From CAZISM01 sp964541895 (lineage in GTDB: Bacteria; Zhuqueibacterota; Zhuqueibacteria; Residuimicrobiales; Residuimicrobiaceae), in assembly GCA_964541895.1 (NCBI GenBank), contig CAZISM010000238.1:1-5189 (forward strand): 5,189 nt of DNA. The letters are read 5' to 3'. Both the position numbers and the translations under genes were made by a program. Of this stretch, positions 1-5,189 are shown one piece after another (positions within the stretch are counted from its first letter, which is position 1; each line of letters begins with the position of its first letter). A model generated the notes under the pieces. The model saw nothing but the letters and a program-made list of their open reading frames with translations, was not told the DNA's origin and did not search any database.

Positions 1-686
1 GCCACGATCATGCCGCCGGTGCCGGGGAAGGTTTGTACTGGCGATACGAATCCCGATTAAAAAAATGGGATGCCGAGTTGTATTCCGCCGTCGGAGCGGC
101 TGGTGAATTGTTCGCCGTTCGCACTGCGCTGTATCCGGCGGTGGCCAGGGATACGGTGCTCGACGATTTTGTCATTTCGCTGAAAATAGCCATGCAGGGG
201 TACCGGATCGCCTACGAGCCTGATGCTTATGCAGTGGAAGTCTCCTCCGCCGATATGAGCCAGGAGTTGAAACGAAAAATTCGTATATCAGCCGGCGGCA
301 TCCAGGCCGTGATTCGGCTCCGTGCGCTGCTCCAACCCTGGAAGTATGGCCTTTTATCATTTCAATATATCTCTCACCGCGTGCTGCGCTGGTCCCTGGC
401 GCCCATCGGCCTGTTGCTGCTGCTGCCGGTGAACCTGGCCCTGGCCTGGTCGTCTCCAGGATTCTATCGCGTGTTTTTTTATCTGCAGGCCTTGTTTTAC
501 CTCTCGGCGTTGTGCGGATGGCTGCTGGAAAAACGACACATCCGGTTCAAGCTGCTCTTTGTGCCCTATTATTTCCTGTTCATGAATTACGCCGTCCTGC
601 GCGGCCTCGGCCGCTATGCTTCCGGCCGGCAATCCACGCTGTGGGAAAAAGTGCGGCGCGGCGAACTGCAAACCAATCCTGCGTGA
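1..686 (+). CDS. Membrane-bound family 2 glycosyltransferase, C-terminal part (5'-truncated by window edge)
   Basis: The reading frame is open from base 3 to the TGA at 684-686, giving 227 residues; the nucleotide-sugar-binding N-terminal half lies to the left of the window. What remains matches the second half of a processive-type GT2 enzyme. An acidic pair in TVLDDF (residues 51-56) fits the general-base ED motif and is followed by GYRIAYEPDA (66-75), typical of this family. KRKIRISAGG (90-99) sits where cellulose-synthase-like enzymes carry the Q/RxxRW motif. Three probable membrane segments follow, near residues 131-149, 154-175 and 183-201, ending in a short basic cytoplasmic tail. By family knowledge, such proteins transfer sugars from activated donors to a growing polysaccharide or lipid acceptor at the inner face of the cytoplasmic membrane. 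The exact sugar and product cannot be read. The TTG at 33 is an internal codon, not a start, because homology-like sequence continues upstream of it. The gene lies immediately before the beta-helix gene and probably shares its transcript. Confidence 0.88.
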   Translation, partial: HDHAAGAGEGLYWRYESRLKKWDAELYSAVGAAGELFAVRTALYPAVARDTVLDDFVISLKIAMQGYRIAYEPDAYAVEVSSADMSQELKRKIRISAGGIQAVIRLRALLQPWKYGLLSFQYISHRVLRWSLAPIGLLLLLPVNLALAWSSPGFYRVFFYLQALFYLSALCGWLLEKRHIRFKLLFVPYYFLFMNYAVLRGLGRYASGRQSTLWEKVRRGELQTNPA

Positions 687-700
687 AACAATCAGCCTCT

Positions 701-2443
701 ATGCGCCGGTTTGCCACTCGAACCGTTCTCCTGCTCCTGCTTGCACACCTGTTGAGCCACGCGTTTGTCGCCGACGCTAAAAGCCATGGCATCCCGGCTG
801 CGTTGATGGTCATCGACGGCACCTCCGGTTTCAAGGTGCACCCGGGCGACACCCTGGTATTTGAATCAGGCCCGCGCAGCTTTCTGCTGATCCGCAATCT
901 GCACGGCCAGGATGACGCGCCCATTGTCATCTGCAATCGCTTCGGTCAGGTGCGCATCAACACGGATCACTATTACGGCATTTCCTTTCGCAACTGCACG
1001 CACATCAAACTTTCCGGTAACGGTTCGGCAGATACGGTTTACGGCATTACCATCGAAAAGGTCGGCCATGGCTCCGGCGTCAGCGTGGACGATCTGAGCA
1101 GCGATTTCGAAATAGAGTTTCTTGAAATCAGCAACACCAAACAGACCGCCATTGTGGCCAAGACCGATCCCACCTGTCTTAAACCGGCGGCTCGAGGCCA
1201 GTTTGTCCTGAGGAATCTGTTGATCCACAACAACTATCTGCACGACATCGGTGAGGAAGGCATATATGTGGGCAGCACGTTCTGGCTGGGCACCACCATC
1301 GAATGCGACGGCAAAACGATTCCGGTGTTGCCGCACACACTGGAAAACGTGCACATCTATCAAAATCGCGTCGAGCGCACCGGCTGGGACGGCATTCAAG
1401 TCAGCTCGGTAGTCAAGGAGTGTCGCATCTATGAAAACCGGATTCGCCATGACAGTTATCGACAAACCGTCCATCAGATGAGCGGCATCATGATCGGCAG
1501 CGGCTGCGTGGCCGATTGCTACAACAATTTTATCGGCGATGGTATGGGATCGGGCATCGAATGTTATGGCACGGGCGGCCAATGGCTTTTTAACAATATC
1601 ATCGTCAACGCCGGCCGGAGCTACTTTCCTCAAGACCCGACCATGCGCAAATACGGCATTTATGTCGCCGACAAAGCAACGCTGGCGGATTCATCGTTCT
1701 ACCTGCTGCACAACACCATCATCAACCCAAAAACCGACGGCATCCGCTTTGCTAGCACCATCAGCCGGAGCAATAAAATCATCAACAACATCATCGTCAA
1801 TCCAGGCGCCTTCGACTACTATGCAGAATCGCCGGCCCACGACCGCGGTGAAGACGCTTTTGTGATGCTGAGCGAAGCCAACGTGGAAGCAGAGATTGCC
1901 CACAATTTTTTCAGCCGCACCATCGATGCGGTCCAATTCATCAATCCTCTGCAAAACGATTTCAGGCTCTCGCGCCTCTCCCCGGCCGTCGACGCAGGTC
2001 GCTCTGTGGGCGTTCTCTTCGACTATCGCAATCTTTTGCGCCCCCAGCAACAAGCACCGGACCTGGGAGCCATGGAATTCGATCCCACAGAACCGGATCC
2101 CGGACTGATTACCAATATACCTTCCACAGCCGCTAAAAGCGCCGCCGAGAACGCCAGCACCGGCCTTGCCATGCTGCTGCACGCTCAGCCAAACCCCTTT
2201 TCCACAGGAACCAACTTTAACTTCTGGCTGGGACAGGAAGCAGACATCGAGCTCACCGTGTTTAACGAACTGGGCCAACAGGTGCGGCACCTGCTGGTAA
2301 ACCGTTTCTACAGCAAAGGCCGGCACGCCATCCCCTGGGACGGCCGCAACGATAACGGCCGGCCGCTGGCCAATGGCCTGTATTTCTGCCGGCTGCGAGC
2401 CGGCGAGCAAATAATAATGCAAAAAATGGCAAAAACAAGGTAG
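701..2443 (+). CDS. Secreted right-handed parallel beta-helix protein with C-terminal FlgD-Ig-like / type IX-type sorting domain
   Basis: From the ATG at 701 the product has 580 residues. It opens with a signal peptide: basic MRRFATR, a hydrophobic VLLLLLAHLL core, and a likely cleavage after VADA (residue 26). Residues about 85-420 form a beta-helix of irregular rungs with recurring Asn-Asn/Ile turns, for example YQNRVERTG, YENRIRHD and two NNIIVN copies at 298 and 362, as in pectate-lyase-like and NosD-like folds. Residues 420-462 (DFRLSRLSPAVDAG ... DLGAMEFDP) match the block that commonly closes such helices. A Thr/Ala/Ser-rich linker leads to QPNPFS (496-501), GQQVR and WDGRNDNG (546-553), an FlgD-Ig-like domain that in FCB bacteria often serves as a type IX secretion or surface-anchoring signal. 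The protein is therefore probably exported or surface-attached and may bind or cleave a polysaccharide, but I see no diagnostic catalytic motif. The mature part has about nine cysteines. A GTG at 683, overlapping the upstream stop as GTGA, is an alternative start adding six residues; neither start has a clear Shine-Dalgarno. Confidence 0.88.
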   Translation: MRRFATRTVLLLLLAHLLSHAFVADAKSHGIPAALMVIDGTSGFKVHPGDTLVFESGPRSFLLIRNLHGQDDAPIVICNRFGQVRINTDHYYGISFRNCTHIKLSGNGSADTVYGITIEKVGHGSGVSVDDLSSDFEIEFLEISNTKQTAIVAKTDPTCLKPAARGQFVLRNLLIHNNYLHDIGEEGIYVGSTFWLGTTIECDGKTIPVLPHTLENVHIYQNRVERTGWDGIQVSSVVKECRIYENRIRHDSYRQTVHQMSGIMIGSGCVADCYNNFIGDGMGSGIECYGTGGQWLFNNIIVNAGRSYFPQDPTMRKYGIYVADKATLADSSFYLLHNTIINPKTDGIRFASTISRSNKIINNIIVNPGAFDYYAESPAHDRGEDAFVMLSEANVEAEIAHNFFSRTIDAVQFINPLQNDFRLSRLSPAVDAGRSVGVLFDYRNLLRPQQQAPDLGAMEFDPTEPDPGLITNIPSTAAKSAAENASTGLAMLLHAQPNPFSTGTNFNFWLGQEADIELTVFNELGQQVRHLLVNRFYSKGRHAIPWDGRNDNGRPLANGLYFCRLRAGEQIIMQKMAKTR

Positions 2444-2523
2444 CTTGCCTTCATGTCAGCTGGCCCCAGAGTTATGATGACTTGGCTGCAACCCTCCAGC
2501 ACGGGTTCAGACCGCAGTGGGAC

Positions 2524-2532
2524 GGAGCGGAG
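2524..2532 (+). promoter_or_regulatory. Ribosome binding site of the NRPS gene
   Basis: GGAGCGGAG contains two GGAG cores; the nearer ends ten bases before the ATG at 2543. The spacing is slightly long but workable. It supports 2543 as the start, as does the fact that adenylation-domain homology begins within a few residues of that codon. It is the only clear Shine-Dalgarno-like sequence ahead of a gene in the window. Confidence 0.55.
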
Positions 2533-2542
2533 AGCACTATAA

Positions 2543-5189
2543 ATGACGACACTTCACCAGGCTTTTGAAATTCAGGCCCGACACAGGGCGGATCAGATCG
2601 CCGTACAAGCCGGCGGCCAAAAGTGGACCTATGCCGAACTGGATCGGACGACCAACCGCCTGGCGCATTTTCTGCGCCGACAGGGCGTCCGCCGCGGCGA
2701 TCTGATCCCGATCGTCTTTTCTCCCTCCACCGCCATGATCGCTTCCATGTTGGCGATCATGAAATGCGGTGCAGCCTATGTTCCCATCAATCCCCAGGTG
2801 CCTGCTCGACGGCTGCTGGCGATGCTGCAGGAACTGTCCGCGCCATGCCTCCTGCTGGAAAAAGAGCTGCCACTCCCGGAAAAGCCGGAGCATCTCCAGG
2901 CGATGCTCTGGCCGCGCGATAACCGCTTGTGGCCGCACGAACCGGACGATGCCCCTGCTGTGCAGCTCGAACCGCAAGAGACCGCCTACATGATCTACAC
3001 CTCCGGCACCACCGGCAAACCCAAAGGGGTGCTCATCCCCCATGAAGCGGTTGTCACCATGCTGAATGCCACAGCCGCTCTGTGCCAACCCTGGCCGGAA
3101 CCGTTTGCCGGCGTTTCGCTCACGCCCTATACATTTGATGTCTCCGTCTATGAAATATTCAGCATGCTCTGCCATGGCGGAACGCTGCATCTGCTCGGTC
3201 CCAACACGAAACTGAATCCCAAAATTCTGAGCCGGTACCTGCAGGTGCACCGGATCACCTCCGCCTATCTGCCTCCCGGCCTGCTGGCACCCGTAATTGC
3301 CGAAATGGAACGCCTCTCTTCGCCGCTGTCGTTGCGGCGACTCCTGGTGGGTGTGGAGCCCATTAAGGAAGGGTTGCTGCAACGATTTCGTAATCTGCTG
3401 CCGGAAGCGGATATCCTCAACGGCTATGGTCCAACGGAAACCACCATCTGCTGCACGATGTACCCCTTTACCACCTCAACGCAGCCGGACGAAATCACCC
3501 CCATCGGTCAGCCCCTTTTCGGCTATACGATTCACATCGTCGATGAACATATGCATCCGGCACAGCCCGGCGCTACGGGAGAAATTTTGGTCGGCGGCAA
3601 AGGCCTGGCAACTGGTTACTTAAACGACGACACCCTGACCGCGGAAAAATTTATCGCCGATCCCTTTGCGGCGGACGGTTCAGGGCGATTGTATCGCAGC
3701 GGCGATCTGGGCCGTCTGCGAGCGGACGGACAGTTGATCTTTGCCGGCCGCATCGATCGCCAGATAAAACTGCGCGGCCACCGCATCGAACTGCCGGAAA
3801 TCGAATCCGTTTTGCGGCAGCATCCGGATATCGTCGAAGCGGCTGTGGTCGTACAGGGAGCTGAAACGGACGGAATGTTCCTGAGCGCTTTTTTTACCAG
3901 TCCGCCGGACAAAAAACCATCGTTGCAACTGGTTCGCTCGTTTGTCGAGGAATGGTTGCCGGCCTATGCCGTTCCGGCTGAACTCTCCCAGCTGGCAGAG
4001 ATGCCACGCGACCACAACGGCAAAATCGATTATCGCCAGCTCGCGGCGATAAAAAAAGTGGCGGAAAAAGCGGCTTTGTCCGCCGTGCAACAGCGCGTCG
4101 CCAACATCTGGAAAGAGATGCTGCACGCCGAGACGGTGCAGGCCCAGGACCATTTCTTTTCCCTGGGCGGACACTCGCTCAATGCCACGCAGATACTGTC
4201 ACGAATCTTTCAATTGTTTCAGATGCGGCTGTCTTTGAAATCGTTGATGGATAATCCGACCCTGGAGGCGTTCTGCCGAATGCTGCCTGAACAGCTGCCT
4301 CTTGACGAATCAGGCCAGGCGCAGCCGGCGCCTACGATACCAGACAGCAACCAGCCGGTCCTGACGCTGACCCAGGAGGAGCTCTGGGTATTACATCAGC
4401 TGGACCAGAACAGCCATATCCGCAACATCGTCATCCGCGCTGACATTCACGGCCCGTTGCAGCCATCGCACTGGCAATCGGCTTTTCAAACTCTCCTCAG
4501 ACAACATCAGGCGCTGCACTCTATATTTGTCATGGCCGGCTCTTCGGTATTTCATCACCTGGTTTCGTCTCCGCACTATTCCATCGAAGTAAAAAATCTC
4601 GAAGGGACGGGGGACCGGCCCGATCGTTTTCTGCAGAGTGAGGCAGAAAAGCTCGGCGAGCTGGTCTTTAACACGGCGCGTTGGCCGCTGTTTGCGGCCA
4701 GGTTGTATCGATTAACGCCGGGCCACCACGTTTTCCTGTTCAGCGTGCATCATCTTGTTTTTGACGGCTGGTCGCATAACGTCTTCTTCGATCATCTCCT
4801 GATCCAATACGATGCCCTGTCAGGCCGTAACGGCCGATCGCATCATAGCGGCATGAGCTATTATGAAGCCTGCAGCCTGGTGCGGCGGCAGCAATCTGAA
4901 ACGACGAGCGAGCTCGCCTTCTGGCGCCGCAAACTGCTGCCGGTTCCACCGCGCCTGAATCTGCCCTATCGTCAGAGCGGACGGTTGCAGCCCTCCTTCA
5001 AAGGGAAGCGGATCTCTTTTTCCCTGACACCGGAAACGGTGAAACGGCTTGAGAGTTGGACGCAGCTGCAGAACGCCAACCTGTTTTCCGGCCTTATCGC
5101 CCTGTTCAAAGCCATGCTCTATACTCTGTGCCGACAGACCGATCTGGTGATAGGCACACCCTATGCCAACCGCAATCACCCGGATTGGG
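2543..5189 (+). CDS. Non-ribosomal peptide synthetase, initiation module A-PCP followed by a condensation domain (3'-truncated by window edge)
   Basis: The frame is open from ATG 2543 to the window end, 882 residues with no stop. The adenylation domain (about 1-510) activates an amino or related acid as its AMP ester. Its core motifs are WTYAEL (28-33), KCGAAYVPIN (74-83), YTSGTTGKPKG (152-162), FDVS (198-201), NGYGPTETT (293-301), YRSGDL (384-389), GRIDRQIKLRGHRIEL (402-417), LPAYAVP (472-478) and NGKID (492-496, with catalytic Lys494). The carrier domain (about 513-585) has DHFFSLGGHSL with Ser545 as the phosphopantetheine site. The condensation domain (from about 607) has a diverged first motif LTQEELWVLHQL (609-620), QHQALHSIF (654-662), the catalytic HHLVFDGWS (736-744, active His737) and IGTPYANR (870-877), and is cut off soon after. 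With no condensation domain ahead of the first A domain, this looks like a loading module passing its residue to a second module downstream. Read against GrsA, the pocket residues are D199, V200, Y203, Y242, L268, G270, G294, I302, C303 and K494. No substrate is assigned. It follows the beta-helix gene after 99 bases. Confidence 0.95.
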   Translation, partial: MTTLHQAFEIQARHRADQIAVQAGGQKWTYAELDRTTNRLAHFLRRQGVRRGDLIPIVFSPSTAMIASMLAIMKCGAAYVPINPQVPARRLLAMLQELSAPCLLLEKELPLPEKPEHLQAMLWPRDNRLWPHEPDDAPAVQLEPQETAYMIYTSGTTGKPKGVLIPHEAVVTMLNATAALCQPWPEPFAGVSLTPYTFDVSVYEIFSMLCHGGTLHLLGPNTKLNPKILSRYLQVHRITSAYLPPGLLAPVIAEMERLSSPLSLRRLLVGVEPIKEGLLQRFRNLLPEADILNGYGPTETTICCTMYPFTTSTQPDEITPIGQPLFGYTIHIVDEHMHPAQPGATGEILVGGKGLATGYLNDDTLTAEKFIADPFAADGSGRLYRSGDLGRLRADGQLIFAGRIDRQIKLRGHRIELPEIESVLRQHPDIVEAAVVVQGAETDGMFLSAFFTSPPDKKPSLQLVRSFVEEWLPAYAVPAELSQLAEMPRDHNGKIDYRQLAAIKKVAEKAALSAVQQRVANIWKEMLHAETVQAQDHFFSLGGHSLNATQILSRIFQLFQMRLSLKSLMDNPTLEAFCRMLPEQLPLDESGQAQPAPTIPDSNQPVLTLTQEELWVLHQLDQNSHIRNIVIRADIHGPLQPSHWQSAFQTLLRQHQALHSIFVMAGSSVFHHLVSSPHYSIEVKNLEGTGDRPDRFLQSEAEKLGELVFNTARWPLFAARLYRLTPGHHVFLFSVHHLVFDGWSHNVFFDHLLIQYDALSGRNGRSHHSGMSYYEACSLVRRQQSETTSELAFWRRKLLPVPPRLNLPYRQSGRLQPSFKGKRISFSLTPETVKRLESWTQLQNANLFSGLIALFKAMLYTLCRQTDLVIGTPYANRNHPDW

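Noticed and set aside
512..700. Upstream extension of the beta-helix gene to an ATG at 512
   Set aside because: This would overlap the glycosyltransferase gene by about 175 bases and bury the signal peptide behind some 60 residues of low-quality, Arg/Pro-rich sequence.
866..1633. Open frame of 255 codons on the minus strand inside the beta-helix gene
   Set aside because: It lies wholly opposite a gene with signal peptide, repeated rungs and sorting domain. Its translation shows no domain, signal or plausible ribosome binding context.
1691..2422. Open frame of 243 codons on the minus strand across the C-terminal half of the beta-helix gene
   Set aside because: It is antisense to the conserved PNPF...WDGRND domain and has no recognisable protein features.
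2444..2542. Possible promoter (TATGAT at 2473-2478) and small hairpin (AACCC/GGGTT near 2488-2505) in the gap before the NRPS
   Set aside because: No good -35 box lies at the right distance from the -10-like hexamer. The hairpin has only five pairs with an eight-base loop and no following T-run, so neither a promoter nor a terminator can be supported.
2537..3382. Long open frame on the minus strand opposite the start of the NRPS (281 codons)
   Set aside because: The + strand here encodes clear adenylation motifs. The antisense product is rich in His, Gln, Arg and Gly with no recognisable domain, as expected from the complement of a GC-rich coding sequence.
3297..3623. Plus-strand open frame of 108 codons within the adenylation domain
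   Set aside because: It is in a different frame from the intact NRPS, which carries the conserved YGPTETT motif through the same stretch. The alternative product is Arg/Ser/Pro-rich without a domain.

Overview
The window holds three genes, all on the + strand, that fill nearly all of it. In order they are the 3' end of a membrane-anchored family 2 glycosyltransferase (1-686), a complete secreted right-handed beta-helix protein (about 701-2443), and the 5' part of a non-ribosomal peptide synthetase (NRPS; 2543 to the right edge). No RNA gene, insertion sequence, CRISPR array, origin or convincing terminator is visible.

The organism is probably an uncultured bacterium of the FCB group (Fibrobacterota/Chlorobiota/Bacteroidota and allied candidate phyla such as KSB1, Calditrichota or Latescibacterota). 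The main clue is the C-terminal domain of the beta-helix protein. It has the PNPF...LGQQVR...WDGRND.G...NGLYF pattern of the FlgD-Ig-like / type IX secretion sorting-domain family, which is abundant in those lineages. Base composition is moderately GC-rich by eye, and the first two genes have no clear Shine-Dalgarno sequence. The phylum is an inference and could be wrong.

The glycosyltransferase and the beta-helix gene are almost contiguous. The first stop codon overlaps a possible GTG start of the second in a GTGA arrangement, and the next in-frame ATG is 14 bases further on, so they are probably co-transcribed and may be translationally coupled. A 99-base gap with a recognisable ribosome binding site separates the beta-helix gene from the NRPS. 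Whether the NRPS shares the transcript or has its own promoter cannot be decided here.

The NRPS starts directly with an adenylation domain and continues with a peptidyl carrier domain and most of a condensation domain (A-PCP-C...). This is the layout of an initiation module handing its amino acid to a second module that lies beyond the window. All key catalytic residues of the A, PCP and C domains within the window can be read. The substrate-code residues read D-V-Y-Y-L-G-G-I-C-K, which I cannot assign to an amino acid. The genes may belong to a cell-surface or exopolysaccharide locus bordering a peptide natural-product cluster. I see no sign of a wholly new type of system. The main item of interest is the NRPS and its unassigned substrate.
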